The notes below the pieces were generated by a model. That model saw only the letters and a list, made by a program, of their open reading frames with translations, was not told the origin of the DNA and made no database searches. A program made the translations under genes and the position numbers. A stretch of DNA of 64,000 nt from Lachnospiraceae bacterium (GTDB lineage Bacteria; Bacillota; Clostridia; Lachnospirales; Lachnospiraceae): NCBI GenBank assembly GCA_021770345.1, contig JAETRD010000005.1, forward strand, positions 62,001 through 126,000, given 5' to 3'. Of the stretch, positions 1 through 9,856 are shown one piece after another (within the stretch, counting starts at the first letter, position 1; every line of letters begins with the position of its first letter).

Positions 1-594
1 ATATTTGATAAACTTATCCTTGTGGATGACAAATTCCACCGACTTCATCAGACGATCCGTTTTCCCCGAATAAAAATCACGCAGATAGTCCTGATAATTC
101 TGATTCAGACGCTTAAAATCTTCCTGGAGCAGGCTCCACCACTCATTCACTTCTTTCAGCCTTGCATCCTCCATCGCCTCGGCGTCCGCAAGGCTCTTTT
201 CCAGACGCACAAAAAAGTTGGTAGACAGATTTCCCGATTCTAAAAAAATGTTTTCCAGCCTCACTGTCAGACGTTCAATCTCTACCGCGTACTCGGACAT
301 CGTATACCGATACTGCTTGTTTTTGTAATCCGCTATCGTATAAACACGCCCCGGGTCCTGTATCGGGGTAAGGTTTTTCCACTTGACCAGCGCATCCAGA
401 TCTGCTTCCAATTCCGTGATCGAATCATCCTCAAATTCCGCATCCTGTCTGAGTAATTCAAAAATCTCTTCCTTATATAATTGGAAATGCATCTTCTCGT
501 ATTCCCGATAAAATAGCCGCATGATTTTCCGGTAAGTTGACGCATTGGGAACCGACAAATACGACGTCTCATGAATTGGGGCAAGATGTTCCAT
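1..594 (-). CDS. jetA: Wadjet JetA-type protein (DUF2397/TIGR02677), partial
   Basis: An open frame of 198 codons runs leftward from an ATG at 594 to the window edge without a stop, so the C-terminus is missing. A GAGGAG ribosome binding site lies about 10 bases upstream of the ATG. The N-terminus has the DUF2397 signature: YLSVPNASTYRKIMRLF near residues 12-28, then a winged-helix-like stretch with LVKWKNL near 71-77, a DPGRVYTIADY block near 80-91 and YRYTMSEYAVEIE near 97-109. DUF2397 is, as I recall the families, the JetA (kleisin-like) subunit of type II Wadjet, an SMC complex that senses and cleaves plasmid DNA, encoded with DUF2398, an SMC ATPase (TIGR02680) and DUF2399. Those partners would lie left of the window and are not seen. 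The gene follows the TOPRIM-like gene by 35 bases and looks co-transcribed with it. Confidence 0.8.
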   Translation of the reverse strand, partial: MEHLAPIHETSYLSVPNASTYRKIMRLFYREYEKMHFQLYKEEIFELLRQDAEFEDDSITELEADLDALVKWKNLTPIQDPGRVYTIADYKNKQYRYTMSEYAVEIERLTVRLENIFLESGNLSTNFFVRLEKSLADAEAMEDARLKEVNEWWSLLQEDFKRLNQNYQDYLRDFYSGKTDRLMKSVEFVIHKDKFIKY

Positions 595-629
595 CTGACC
601 TGTCTCCTCTTTTTCTTTTATTGTATTCT

Positions 630-1319
630 CTATGCTTTTACCGCCCTTGCCTGTGCGGTCTCTATCCTCTTCGTCAGGCTTCTGACAAAAAATTGATAAC
701 TTGGCGATACATTCTCGGTAAGACTCATTTGAGCGCCAATCAACCTTGCCCATTCACATTTCGCAATCCCGATCTGCGTGTAAGCACCTGCCGCTTTCTT
801 TTTCAGCGCCGTCAGCCCACCCGGATATACTGCGTTTGCCAGGACCTCCCATGTATCGCATATTCCATCCTGTTCATAATCTTTCCATGCCGCTTTTCTG
901 GCATTGGGATAGGCCGCCTCGATCGCCTTCACATCGCCCAACAGCCATGCTTCCATCTCCTTTACAGCAATGCAAAATTCATAGTCCGTAAGTATCATAT
1001 TGCCTGCGGCCATCTGATTCAATTCGTCCCGAAAAGCCGCATTGTCATTTTTATCATTATCCAAAATCACGATAATTGCCGCATGCTCGACTCCCAAAAG
1101 CGTTTTTCCCATACCTCGCATAATTGGAAATAAATCATTTAACAGCTTTCCTGTTTTCTGTTGCCGGACAGTTCCGCACTTTTTCAGATGTCCAATTCCA
1201 CGAAAGCTTTTAATATCATAGAACAGCTCCTTCTTCGGATAAGCCTCTTTCAGTTTAATCATAATCTGCTCCACAAGCATTTCCGTCGACTTATCCTCTG
1301 TCAGAAATTGAAAATACAT
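630..1319 (-). CDS. DUF4276-like TOPRIM-fold protein
   Basis: A 229-residue protein with a good AAGGAG site before its ATG. It resembles DUF4276/RloB-like proteins, which pair with ABC-type ATPases. A TOPRIM-like acidic layout is visible: a Glu in FLTEDKSTE at residue 8 and Asp87/Asp89/Asp92 in VILDNDKND, followed by a conserved-looking EMEAWLLGD at 121-129. In related two-gene systems (AbiL, PARIS, OLD/Gabija classes) a TOPRIM or TOPRIM-like protein is the effector, usually a nuclease, and the ATPase is the sensor. Here it starts 11 bases after the ATPase stop, so the two are translated as a pair. The nuclease role is inferred from fold resemblance. Confidence 0.7.
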   Translation of the reverse strand: MYFQFLTEDKSTEMLVEQIMIKLKEAYPKKELFYDIKSFRGIGHLKKCGTVRQQKTGKLLNDLFPIMRGMGKTLLGVEHAAIIVILDNDKNDNAAFRDELNQMAAGNMILTDYEFCIAVKEMEAWLLGDVKAIEAAYPNARKAAWKDYEQDGICDTWEVLANAVYPGGLTALKKKAAGAYTQIGIAKCEWARLIGAQMSLTENVSPSYQFFVRSLTKRIETAQARAVKA

Positions 1320-1330
1320 AGGTCAGCTCC

Positions 1331-2551
1331 TTATCCGAAATACTTACTATACCACATGTCCCCCAGTTCCACGCCCTCTTCCGACAGTTCCTTTACAAAC
1401 GGATACTCACAAGCTCGCGTAGCAGTCGAGTATCCATCTTCTCCCTTTTTCAAAACCCAGACGTCCTGCGGATTCAAAGCATTAACAAAAAACGGGCTGT
1501 GCGTCGTGACAAATAACTGCTTTTTATTACTGTCCCCGACATTCTCTGCCATCTCTCGCGCCAGATCAGCTAAAAAATGGTGATACAGACCGTTCTCAGG
1601 CTCCTCAATAAAAACCAGTTGTCTTGGATTCCTCTCATGCAGCAATAAATAATATGCAAAAAGTTTCAACGTACCATCTGACATTTTCGGGGAATAAAAT
1701 GCATTCTCAAATCCGTTTTCCCAAAACTTTAACATCATTTGTCCATTATCAAATTTCTGCGGTTCAATCTTATAGATTCCCGGTAGTTTATCCTGTATAT
1801 GTTCCAGTACTTTCATAAACTCATTCTTATTCTCACGGTACATATATTGCGCCACATTATTAATATTACTACCATGTCGGTCCAGATAGGGGTGAGGAGC
1901 TGCAGTCTGAATCCTTCTGGCGACATCCGGCAAAAAATAGCACAAATACCAGCTTCTGAGAAATGCAAGAAATTTTTCGATTCTCTCATACTGCTTCATC
2001 GCCCCGAGTGTGACAATTCCCAAACGCCTTTTATCGCTTAAATCCACCTCCACTTTTTTGCCATCTATCTCATTTCCCTGCTCGTCCTGTCCCCCTTTTT
2101 TTCCTTCAAATGCGTATCCCACTCCGTTCTGCAGATATAAAAAAGACAAAGGCCGGCCTATTTTCTGGTTGCGGTATCGCAATCGTTCCATTCTGACATA
2201 AGGGCGTTCGTATTTATCTTTATCAATCTCCAATTCATATGTGATGGGCGTCGTACTTTTGTTCTCTCTGTAATATATTTCAAAGGATATCGGCTCTTTT
2301 ACCCCCTGTGAGATTAATTGATCATATCCGCCGCGATTGTTGGCGTCGCATGCCGCTTCAAGCCCTAATTCAAGACAATCGGCAATAAAACCAAACGCAT
2401 CAGCCAGCGTACTTTTCCCGTTCCCGCTAGGACCTATAATCGTAATCATATTCCCCAATGGCTCCGGTTTCTGATGAGAAAGTGTCCTCCCCAGGACAAC
2501 TTCACGCAGCGGGCCGTAATTCTTAATCTTTATTCCTTCTATTTTACCCAC
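1331..2551 (-). CDS. AAA_21/ABC-type ATPase, defence-like partner
   Basis: A 406-residue ATPase starting at GTG with a strong AGGAGG 5 bases upstream. Walker A is GPSGNGKST at 40-48. The ABC-type Walker B is VFIEEPENG with Glu316/Glu317 and the D-loop region following, and the switch histidine is in TTHSP near 349-353. The 260 residues between the two motifs hold a helical insert typical of the OLD/RecF-like AAA_21/AAA_15 group. It is the first gene of the minus-strand unit leading into the TOPRIM-like gene and the Wadjet JetA gene. This family acts as the sensor or assembly scaffold in several anti-phage systems. Which named system, if any, this pair belongs to cannot be decided by eye. Confidence 0.72.
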   Translation of the reverse strand: MGKIEGIKIKNYGPLREVVLGRTLSHQKPEPLGNMITIIGPSGNGKSTLADAFGFIADCLELGLEAACDANNRGGYDQLISQGVKEPISFEIYYRENKSTTPITYELEIDKDKYERPYVRMERLRYRNQKIGRPLSFLYLQNGVGYAFEGKKGGQDEQGNEIDGKKVEVDLSDKRRLGIVTLGAMKQYERIEKFLAFLRSWYLCYFLPDVARRIQTAAPHPYLDRHGSNINNVAQYMYRENKNEFMKVLEHIQDKLPGIYKIEPQKFDNGQMMLKFWENGFENAFYSPKMSDGTLKLFAYYLLLHERNPRQLVFIEEPENGLYHHFLADLAREMAENVGDSNKKQLFVTTHSPFFVNALNPQDVWVLKKGEDGYSTATRACEYPFVKELSEEGVELGDMWYSKYFG

Positions 2552-2933
2552 CGTATCCTCCTCTCATATTCCCAAAATTACACATTCACAAATTATTTTT
2601 CTATCTAATCCCTCCGGCAAACCAGAAGGATTCTGTCACAATTTCTACGGCACGTTATTATGTATATCATAAAAATCATATATCATTTCCCAAAACATAT
2701 CAACTCCTTTTACCATCAAGTTCGGAAAACCCGTTCTTCCTATTGAATCTGTCCGGCTGTGGAAATACAATCGGTTGAAATAGGAATCAGCAACATTCGG
2801 AACCCTTATCACTCTTTTTACATATTTATATGGTATAGGGGATTGTGCTGTAATTCCCGCGGCAATAAGATGGCAGTATGTCCTGCCTCGGAACCAATTA
2901 CCCAAAATGATTTGAAGGAGGAATTTGTAATTT
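2552..2933. other. Divergent intergenic region, defence unit and LysM gene
   Basis: This 382-base gap separates two divergently read genes and should hold both promoters. It is AT-rich near 2640-2720 and 2800-2835. I see no clear consensus promoter with correct spacing on either strand. It does contain the AGGAGG sites for both flanking genes (2555-2562 on minus, 2916-2922 on plus). Open frames inside it lack ribosome binding sites and recognisable sequence. Confidence 0.5.
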
Positions 2934-4925
2934 ATGGCTACCGGTTATTTAATCATACAGGCACGAACGGCGCACGACGCGCTTCCGCTTGGCGGGGTAA
3001 AGATCTGGATTATGGATCAACAGGGAAAGCACACTTATTATGTAACAACGGATGAAAGCGGGGAAACGGAAGCAATTGCTTTAGAAACGCTGGACAAATC
3101 CCTGTCCCTGGACCCGAATTTTACCGGGATGCCTTTTATCAGTTATGATGTGCTCGCGCTTGCAGACGGTTTTAACTCGTTTCACATTGTCGGCATTCCG
3201 ATTCTCGATGGGGAGACAGCCATTCAGCCGCTCGAATTTGTTCCGATGCAACGGATGCAGCGCACGCCGACCGTGACTGAGATTCAAATCGGTGCGCCTG
3301 CCGTCTCCATGACAGGAAAACGTTATCAGCCGGGCCCTCATATGGAGGATACAGAGCCTCAGGTACTCCGCCAGGTGGTTATTCCGAATCCGATTACGGT
3401 GCACCTTGGCAGTCCCGGCGCGTCCGCATCCAATGTCCGGGTATCGTTTCCCGATTATGTAAAGAATGTTGCCAGCAGTGAAATTTACTCCACCTGGCCG
3501 GATGCCTCCCTCCGGGCAAATATTTACGCGATTATCACGTTTGCGTTGAATCGGATTTTTACCGAGTGGTACCGGAGCCGCGGTTACAATTTTGACATAA
3601 CAAACAATACTGCCTATGATCAATATTTTATCTATGGGCGGAATATCTATGAATCCATCAGCCGCATTGTAGACGAAATCTTTAACGAATTTGTCCGCAG
3701 GCAGGGGCAGACTGCGCCTTATTTCACCTCGTTCTGCAACGGAACCACCTCGGCATGCGCAGGTATGTCCCAGTGGGGAACGGTTACACTGGCAAATCAG
3801 GGGCTTAGCCCTCTGCAGATCCTGCGTTCCTATTACCCGAGGGATATTGAGATTGCGGAGACGAACATCATTACCGGTATTCTGTCCTCCTATCCCGGTG
3901 CAGCGCTTAAGACTGGGAGCACAGGGCTTGACGTACAGACGATTCAGACTTACCTGCAGCGGATTCGGCGCAACTACCCCGCTATTCCCACGATTACCGA
4001 TCAAGCGGGCGTATTCGGGGAAAGCACAAGGGCGGCTGTCGCCAAATTTCAGAGTATTTTCAATTTGGTATCTGACGGCGTGGTCGGAAAAGCCACCTGG
4101 AATAAGATTTCCTACCTGTATACGTCCGTGACCAGACTTGCCGAACTGGACAGCGAGGGGACTTCTCTGGGAATCGGAACCGTTCCGCCTAGTTCGGTGC
4201 TCCGCCTGGGTTCATCGGGGCAGGACGTCATTACCCTACAGTATCTTTTAAATGTGGCGGCCGAATTTAATTCCACAATTCCGGCCCCGAAACAGGACGG
4301 GAATTTCGGAAGAGAGACGCAGCAGTCGGTTGCGGCCTTTCAGACTGCAGCCGGCCTTTCGCCCGACGGCATTGTGGGCCCGCTCACATGGCAGGCACTG
4401 TATAATACTTATCTTGGAATCAATCAGGTGCTTCCGCCCGACATCGATGCCGGTGTTACGGAATATGTGGTCCGTTCGGGAGATACGCTTTGGCTGTTAG
4501 CACAGAGATACAACACAACCGTTGACGCGATTAAGCGCCTGAACGGACTGACCAGTGACAATCTGAGTATCGGGCAGGTTCTGCGCATTCCGACAGCAGC
4601 GTCTTCGGGCGGATCCTATTTTGAATACACTGTCCGCTCGGGAGATACGCTCTGGCTGTTAGCGCAGAGATACGGCACGACGGTTGACGCCATCAAAAAT
4701 CTGAATGGGCTGTCAGGCAGCAATCTGAGTATCGGGCAGGTTCTTAAAATTCCTTCTGCCGGAACAGCTCCCGCCCCGTATTTCGAGTATACCGTGCGCT
4801 CTGGTGATACGCTCTGGACATTGGCGCAAAGGTATGGCACAACGGTTGATGCAATCAAACGTTTAAACGGACTGACCGGCAATAATCTGAGCATCGGGCA
4901 GGTTCTGCGCATTCCCAACGGCTGA
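2934..4925 (+). CDS. SpoIID-like/peptidoglycan-binding/triple LysM wall protein
   Basis: A 663-residue protein with AAGGAGG 13 bases before the ATG. Order of parts: an N-terminal beta-rich segment (1-110) like a carboxypeptidase-regulatory fold (TDESGETEAIAL). Then a central region ending in a SpoIID-like motif near 262-303 (TSFCNGTTSACAGMSQWG, then LANQG and ILRSYYP). Next, two PG_binding_1 units near 322-395 (DGVVGKATW) and 422-490 (DGIVGPLTW). Last, three nearly identical LysM units near 508-552, 560-606 and 614-660 (YTVRSGDTLW, GLxGxNLSIGQVL). No signal peptide or membrane segment is visible. SpoIID-type domains act on peptidoglycan during engulfment and the other modules bind it, so a spore-cortex or cell-wall role is likely. 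It is a single gene followed by a long palindrome. Confidence 0.7.
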   Translation: MATGYLIIQARTAHDALPLGGVKIWIMDQQGKHTYYVTTDESGETEAIALETLDKSLSLDPNFTGMPFISYDVLALADGFNSFHIVGIPILDGETAIQPLEFVPMQRMQRTPTVTEIQIGAPAVSMTGKRYQPGPHMEDTEPQVLRQVVIPNPITVHLGSPGASASNVRVSFPDYVKNVASSEIYSTWPDASLRANIYAIITFALNRIFTEWYRSRGYNFDITNNTAYDQYFIYGRNIYESISRIVDEIFNEFVRRQGQTAPYFTSFCNGTTSACAGMSQWGTVTLANQGLSPLQILRSYYPRDIEIAETNIITGILSSYPGAALKTGSTGLDVQTIQTYLQRIRRNYPAIPTITDQAGVFGESTRAAVAKFQSIFNLVSDGVVGKATWNKISYLYTSVTRLAELDSEGTSLGIGTVPPSSVLRLGSSGQDVITLQYLLNVAAEFNSTIPAPKQDGNFGRETQQSVAAFQTAAGLSPDGIVGPLTWQALYNTYLGINQVLPPDIDAGVTEYVVRSGDTLWLLAQRYNTTVDAIKRLNGLTSDNLSIGQVLRIPTAASSGGSYFEYTVRSGDTLWLLAQRYGTTVDAIKNLNGLSGSNLSIGQVLKIPSAGTAPAPYFEYTVRSGDTLWTLAQRYGTTVDAIKRLNGLTGNNLSIGQVLRIPNG

Positions 4926-4966
4926 GCAATGCCTGGGATGCCTGGAATAGAAGAAATCAGAAAGAC

Positions 4967-5022
4967 GGATGACGTATAATAAGTTTCACAAATTAATTTG
5001 CGAAACTTATTATACGTCATCC
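4967..5022. repeat. Perfect 21-bp inverted repeat (long hairpin)
   Basis: Arms 4967-4987 and 5002-5022 are perfect reverse complements (GGATGACGTATAATAAGTTTC and its partner). The 14-base centre contains a further palindrome (CAAATTAATTTG). It lies between the convergent LysM gene and tuf. The plus side lacks a clean T-run, so it is more than an ordinary terminator, although it may stop transcription from both sides. Confidence 0.85.
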
Positions 5023-5043
5023 TCCTCTTTTCACTGTTATAAA

Positions 5044-5080
5044 ATTTCAAAAAGGGCTTCCCTATTCTCAGGAAAGCCCC
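5044..5080 (-). terminator. Rho-independent terminator of tuf
   Basis: On the minus strand a GGGCTTTCC/GGGAAGCCC stem (5071-5079 with 5054-5062, one G-U pair) with an 8-base loop is followed by TTTTTGAAATTTT. It lies about 65 bases past the tuf stop. Confidence 0.8.
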
Positions 5081-5102
5081 ATAAAATCCAGCCTTTTACA
5101 AA

Positions 5103-5142
5103 TGAATTCGTCAGGATTCTATTGAATTCGTCAGAATTCTAT
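5103..5142 (-). repeat. Two tandem 20-bp palindromic repeats abutting tuf stop
   Basis: Two head-to-tail 20-base units (5103-5122 and 5123-5142) differ at one base. The inner one directly touches the tuf stop codon at 5143-5145. Each unit is a small palindrome with GAATTC arms around GTCA in the inner copy. On the coding strand the unit begins ATAGAAT and ends ATTCA, the same ends as the three 27-bp units after rplK. Confidence 0.85.
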
Positions 5143-6330
5143 TTACTCTACGATCGTAGCCACACGACCGGAACCAACAGTACGACCACCCTCACGGATA
5201 GCGAAGGTAAGACCCTGCTCCATAGCTACCGGATGAATCAGCTCGATTGTCATCTCGATGTTATCACCAGGCATGCACATCTCTGTACCGGACGGCAGGT
5301 TGCAGACACCTGTTACGTCTGTTGTTCTGAAGTAGAACTGCGGACGATAGTTGTTAAAGAACGGTGTATGACGACCACCCTCGTCCTTTGTCAGAACGTA
5401 TACCTGTGCGGTAAACTTGCTGTGGCAGGTAACGCTGCCCGGTTTTGCAAGAACCTGACCACGAACGATCTGGTCACGGTTGATACCGCGGAGCAGTGCA
5501 CCGATGTTATCGCCGGCCTGAGCCTCGTCTAACATCTTACGGAACATCTCAATACCGGTTACAACGGTCTTCTGAACATCTTCCTTCACACCGAGAATCT
5601 CTAACTCGTCGGATAAGTGAAGCGTACCACGCTCAACACGTCCGGTAGCAACGGTACCACGGCCTGTGATGGTGAATACATCCTCAACCGGCATAAGGAA
5701 CGGCTTATCCGTATCACGCTGCGGATCCGGGATATACTCGTCTACCGTAGACATGAGCTCCATAATCTTGTCGCCCCACTCGCTGCTCGGATCCTCGAGA
5801 GCCTTTAATGCGGAACCCTTTACAATCGGGCATCCCTCGAAGCCGTACTCCTCTAACTGCTCGGTGATCTCCATCTCTACCAGCTCAAGCAGCTCCGGAT
5901 CGTCAACCATATCGCACTTGTTCATGAATACAACAATGTACGGTACGCCTACCTGACGGGATAATAAGATGTGCTCTTTTGTCTGAGCCATAACGCCGTC
6001 GGTAGCAGCTACAACAAGGATCGCGCCATCCATCTGAGCAGCACCGGTAATCATGTTCTTAACATAGTCAGCATGTCCCGGGCAGTCAACGTGTGCGTAA
6101 TGTCTCTTGTCTGTCTCATACTCAACGTGTGCGGTAGAGATTGTGATACCACGCTCTCTCTCTTCCGGAGCCTTATCAATGTTCTCGAAATCCGTAGCGG
6201 TATTTCCGGCAACTCTTGCAGCCAGCACCTTTGTGATCGCTGCTGTTAAAGTTGTTTTACCATGGTCAACGTGTCCAATGGTACCGATATTACAATGCGG
6301 TTTTGTTCTTTCAAACTTAGCTTTTGCCAT
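5143..6330 (-). CDS. tuf: Elongation factor Tu
   Basis: A 395-residue protein of normal EF-Tu length. It delivers aminoacyl-tRNA to the ribosome as a GTP complex. The G1 motif GHVDHGKT is at 19-26, the effector-loop Thr is in RGITI, then DCPGH near 81 and NKCD near 136. The beta-barrel domains 2 and 3 follow ([10 protein letters not shown]-terminal [10 protein letters not shown]). The start has an AAGGAGG site about 10 bases upstream. The gene is separated from fusA by 205 bases and has its own strong promoter at 6399-6427, so it can be expressed apart from the str operon. Confidence 0.98.
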   Translation of the reverse strand: MAKAKFERTKPHCNIGTIGHVDHGKTTLTAAITKVLAARVAGNTATDFENIDKAPEERERGITISTAHVEYETDKRHYAHVDCPGHADYVKNMITGAAQMDGAILVVAATDGVMAQTKEHILLSRQVGVPYIVVFMNKCDMVDDPELLELVEMEITEQLEEYGFEGCPIVKGSALKALEDPSSEWGDKIMELMSTVDEYIPDPQRDTDKPFLMPVEDVFTITGRGTVATGRVERGTLHLSDELEILGVKEDVQKTVVTGIEMFRKMLDEAQAGDNIGALLRGINRDQIVRGQVLAKPGSVTCHSKFTAQVYVLTKDEGGRHTPFFNNYRPQFYFRTTDVTGVCNLPSGTEMCMPGDNIEMTIELIHPVAMEQGLTFAIREGGRTVGSGRVATIVE

Positions 6331-6398
6331 TTTGAATATCCTCCTTAAATGTTGCCCCTTGCGGGCCTGATCTTATTATGAATAGCTCGCTAATTCTG

Positions 6399-6427
6399 AT
6401 TATATAAAATAATCAGCTGTTTTTCAA
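6399..6427 (-). promoter_or_regulatory. Sigma-A promoter of tuf
   Basis: On the minus strand TTGAAA (6422-6427) and TATAAT (6399-6404) are 17 bases apart, about 70 bases upstream of the tuf start. Confidence 0.8.
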
Positions 6428-6487
6428 GCTATTTCTCACCGGAATTCCCATAAAAAGCGGGAATCCCGATATTGTTTCAATAAACCA

Positions 6488-6520
6488 TTTTGACTTGTCC
6501 GTTAAGACTTTTTCCACAGG
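6488..6520 (-). repeat. Degenerate copy of the fusA 3' end
   Basis: On the minus strand the sequence ending at 6488 repeats the last codons of fusA: GTCTTAACGGACAAGTCAAAAT against GTTTTAACAGACAAGTCAAAAT at the true end. The copy lies about 20-50 bases past the fusA stop and no longer ends in a stop codon. It looks like an old short tandem duplication of the gene terminus. Confidence 0.7.
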
Positions 6521-6535
6521 AAAAGCAGTATATCT

Positions 6536-8653
6536 TTATTTTGACTTGTCTGTTAAAACCTTCTCCTGTACATTCTTCGGCACCTGCTCGTATTTCTCGA
6601 AAAACATCGAGTAGTTACCGCGTCCCTGCGTCCTCGAACGAAGGTCGGTGGAATAACCGAACATCTCCGCAAGCGGGACGAATGCGCGGACAATCTTTCC
6701 TCCGCCGAGGTCATCCATACCCTCGATACGTCCGCGGCGGGAATTGATATCTCCGATTACGTCACCCATATACTCCTCAGGCATCGTAACCTCCACCTTC
6801 ATAATCGGCTCGAGCAGCACAGGGTTTGCCTTGTGCATCGCCTCTTTGAACGCCATCGAACCGGCAATGTGGAACGCCATCTCGGAGGAGTCGACCTCAT
6901 GATAGGAACCGTCGTATACGTTCGCGTGTACGCCAAGTACCGGGAATCCGCCGAGAATACCTGCTCTCGCAGCCTCCTCGATACCTTCGCCGATTGCCGG
7001 GATATATTCCTTCGGAATCGCACCGCCGACAACGGAAGACTCAAACTTAAACGTCTCCTCTGCGTTTGCATCCATCGGCTCGAATTTCACCTTACAGTGT
7101 CCGTACTGTCCGCGTCCGCCGGACTGTTTTGCATATTTGTACTCAACGTCAACCGGCTTTGTGAAGGTCTCTTTGTAAGCAACCTGCGGCGCACCGACAT
7201 TCGCTTCCACCTTGAACTCGCGAAGCAGACGGTCAACAATAATCTCAAGATGAAGCTCGCCCATACCTGCGATAATCGTCTGACCGGTCTCCTGATCCGT
7301 GTGTGCACGGAAAGTCGGGTCCTCCTCCGCAAGCTTTGCAAGCGCCTCGCCCATCTTGCCCTGTCCCGCTTTGGTCTTCGGCTCAATCGCAAGCTCGATA
7401 ACCGGCTCCGGGAACTCCATGGACTCCAGAATTACCGGGTGCTGCTCATCACAGATCGTATCACCAGTAGCCGTGAACTTAAATCCAACCGCTGCTGCGA
7501 TATCTCCGGAGTATACTTTGTCAAGCTCTGCTCTCTTGTTTGCATGCATCTGAAGGATACGCCCTACACGTTCCTTTTTATCCTTTGTCGCATTCAGCAC
7601 ATACGAACCGGAATTCATCGTACCGGAATAAACACGGAAGAACGCAAGCTTACCGACGAACGGATCCGCCATGATCTTAAATGCCAGCGCGGAGAACGGC
7701 TCTTCATCGGAAGAATGTCTCTCTACTTCGTTACCCTCCAGATCAACGCCCTTGATTGCAGGCACGTCTAACGGAGACGGCATATACTCGATGACCGCAT
7801 CCAGAAGCTTCTGAATACCCTTGTTTCTGTATGCGGTACCGCAGCATACCGGAATAGCACGGCACTCACAGGTCGCTTTTCTGAGAACGGCCTTCATCTG
7901 CTCGACAGACGGCTCCTCGCCCTCAAGATACATCATCATCAGATCATCGTCCAGTTCACAGACTTTCTCTACCAGCTCCGAATGGTAAAGCTCCGCATCA
8001 TCCTTCATATCACCCAGATCGTCGGTAACGGTGATATCGTCACCCTTATCGTCGTTATAGATGTATGCTTTCATCTCAAACAGGTCAATGATCCCTTTAA
8101 ACTCTTCTTCTTTGCCAATCGGCAGCTGAAGAATAATTGCATTTTTTCCTAATCTCGTACGGATCTGATCTACAGCTCCGTAAAAGTTCGCACCCAGGAT
8201 ATCCATCTTATTGATGAATGCCATTCTCGGTACGTTGTAGGTGTCAGCCTGACGCCATACATTCTCTGACTGAGGCTCAACACCGCCCTTTGCACAGAAA
8301 ACACCGACAGCGCCGTCAAGCACGCGGAGTGAACGCTCTACCTCTACCGTGAAGTCAACGTGTCCCGGAGTATCAATGATATTGATACGATGCTCTAAGG
8401 CATCCTTCTTCGGTTTCGCAAACTCCTCCAGAGTCCAATGACAGGTGGTAGCGGCTGACGTAATCGTGATACCACGCTCCTGCTCCTGTTCCATCCAGTC
8501 CATGGTAGCAGTACCCTCGTGAGTATCACCAATTTTGTAATTGACACCGGTATAGTAAAGAATACGCTCTGTCGTTGTAGTCTTACCCGCATCGATATGA
8601 GCCATAATACCAATGTTTCTGGTTCTCTCTAATGGATATTCTCTTCCAGCCAA
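6536..8653 (-). CDS. fusA: Elongation factor G
   Basis: A 705-residue translocase GTPase of usual length. It moves tRNA and mRNA through the ribosome and helps RRF recycle ribosomes. The G1 motif AHIDAGKT is at 18-25, then [13 protein letters not shown] and NKMD in order. The later EF-G domains include [10 protein letters not shown] and a C-terminal domain with RRGRIEGM. It lies 17 bases after rpsG in the classical rpsL-rpsG-fusA operon. The last ten codons are echoed downstream at 6488-6520. Confidence 0.98.
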   Translation of the reverse strand: MAGREYPLERTRNIGIMAHIDAGKTTTTERILYYTGVNYKIGDTHEGTATMDWMEQEQERGITITSAATTCHWTLEEFAKPKKDALEHRINIIDTPGHVDFTVEVERSLRVLDGAVGVFCAKGGVEPQSENVWRQADTYNVPRMAFINKMDILGANFYGAVDQIRTRLGKNAIILQLPIGKEEEFKGIIDLFEMKAYIYNDDKGDDITVTDDLGDMKDDAELYHSELVEKVCELDDDLMMMYLEGEEPSVEQMKAVLRKATCECRAIPVCCGTAYRNKGIQKLLDAVIEYMPSPLDVPAIKGVDLEGNEVERHSSDEEPFSALAFKIMADPFVGKLAFFRVYSGTMNSGSYVLNATKDKKERVGRILQMHANKRAELDKVYSGDIAAAVGFKFTATGDTICDEQHPVILESMEFPEPVIELAIEPKTKAGQGKMGEALAKLAEEDPTFRAHTDQETGQTIIAGMGELHLEIIVDRLLREFKVEANVGAPQVAYKETFTKPVDVEYKYAKQSGGRGQYGHCKVKFEPMDANAEETFKFESSVVGGAIPKEYIPAIGEGIEEAARAGILGGFPVLGVHANVYDGSYHEVDSSEMAFHIAGSMAFKEAMHKANPVLLEPIMKVEVTMPEEYMGDVIGDINSRRGRIEGMDDLGGGKIVRAFVPLAEMFGYSTDLRSRTQGRGNYSMFFEKYEQVPKNVQEKVLTDKSK

Positions 8654-8670
8654 GGTATTTCCTCCCTAAA

Positions 8671-9165
<495 letters not shown>

Positions 9166-9372
9166 TTACTATACAGACATGTCCGTAGCACGGACCCCGG
9201 TCTGCATTTCCCGACGCCGGTTCTCCCGGACAGACAGCATATGCTGTGTCAGCGAACTTCATTCGATTAATTCAACGGTACTCACATAGTGTTCGTGCGG
9301 AAATCTATCTTATTGTGATAACAATCCCAACACCAAACCTTTAGATGTGATACTATTGGTTTGCCAAATCAA

Positions 9373-9792
9373 TTATTTACCCGCTTTCGGTCTCTTAGCG
9401 CCGTATTTCGAACGAGCCTGCTTTCTGTTTGCAACTCCTGCGGTATCAAGCGTACCACGGATAATGTGATATCTCGTACCCGGCAGATCCTTTACACGGC
9501 CGCCGCGGATCAGGACAACGCTGTGCTCCTGTAAGTTATGACCCTCACCCGGGATATAGCTTGTCACTTCGATTCCGTTGGAAAGACGTACTCTGGCGAT
9601 CTTTCTGAGAGCTGAGTTCGGCTTCTTCGGCGTAGCTGTCTTAACGGCAGTACATACACCTCTCTTCTGCGGAGAAGACGTATTCGTCGGTCTCTTCTGC
9701 AGGGAGTTGTAACCTCTCTGAAGCGCAGGTGCAGTAGACTTCTTAACAGATGTCTCACGTCCTTTTCTTACTAACTGGTTGAATGTTGGCAT
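9373..9792 (-). CDS. rpsL: 30S ribosomal protein S12
   Basis: A 139-residue decoding-centre protein. The start is the ATG at 9790-9792 ([12 protein letters not shown]), with CAGGAGGTG just upstream; a 14-residue upstream extension is spurious. The decoding loops are visible as [11 protein letters not shown] and [11 protein letters not shown]. The lysine in KKPNSA that governs streptomycin response is the wild-type residue. It is first in the rpsL-rpsG-fusA unit and has a strong promoter at 9857-9885. Confidence 0.98.
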   Translation of the reverse strand: MPTFNQLVRKGRETSVKKSTAPALQRGYNSLQKRPTNTSSPQKRGVCTAVKTATPKKPNSALRKIARVRLSNGIEVTSYIPGEGHNLQEHSVVLIRGGRVKDLPGTRYHIIRGTLDTAGVANRKQARSKYGAKRPKAGK

Positions 9793-9856
9793 TATTTTCA
9801 CCTCCTGTGTTAAATGATAACAAAAACATAACACGCCTTCGCGTGCACGCTAAATC

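Noticed and set aside
333-584. An 83-codon minus-strand frame near the left edge
   Set aside because: It is an out-of-frame shadow of the partial DUF2397 gene starting at 594.
537-1133. A 198-codon plus-strand frame over the defence genes
   Set aside because: Opposite to the TOPRIM-like and JetA frames, which have good start signals and motifs.
3081-4004. A 307-codon open frame on the minus strand inside the LysM gene
   Set aside because: It lies wholly antisense to a protein with clear domains, has no ribosome binding site and shows no family features.
6420-6475. Terminator between fusA and tuf
   Set aside because: A GGGATTCCC/GGGAATTCC hairpin is present but no T-run follows it in either direction, so I did not list it as a terminator.
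6833-7771. A 312-codon plus-strand frame within fusA
   Set aside because: Antisense shadow of a core gene, no start signal.
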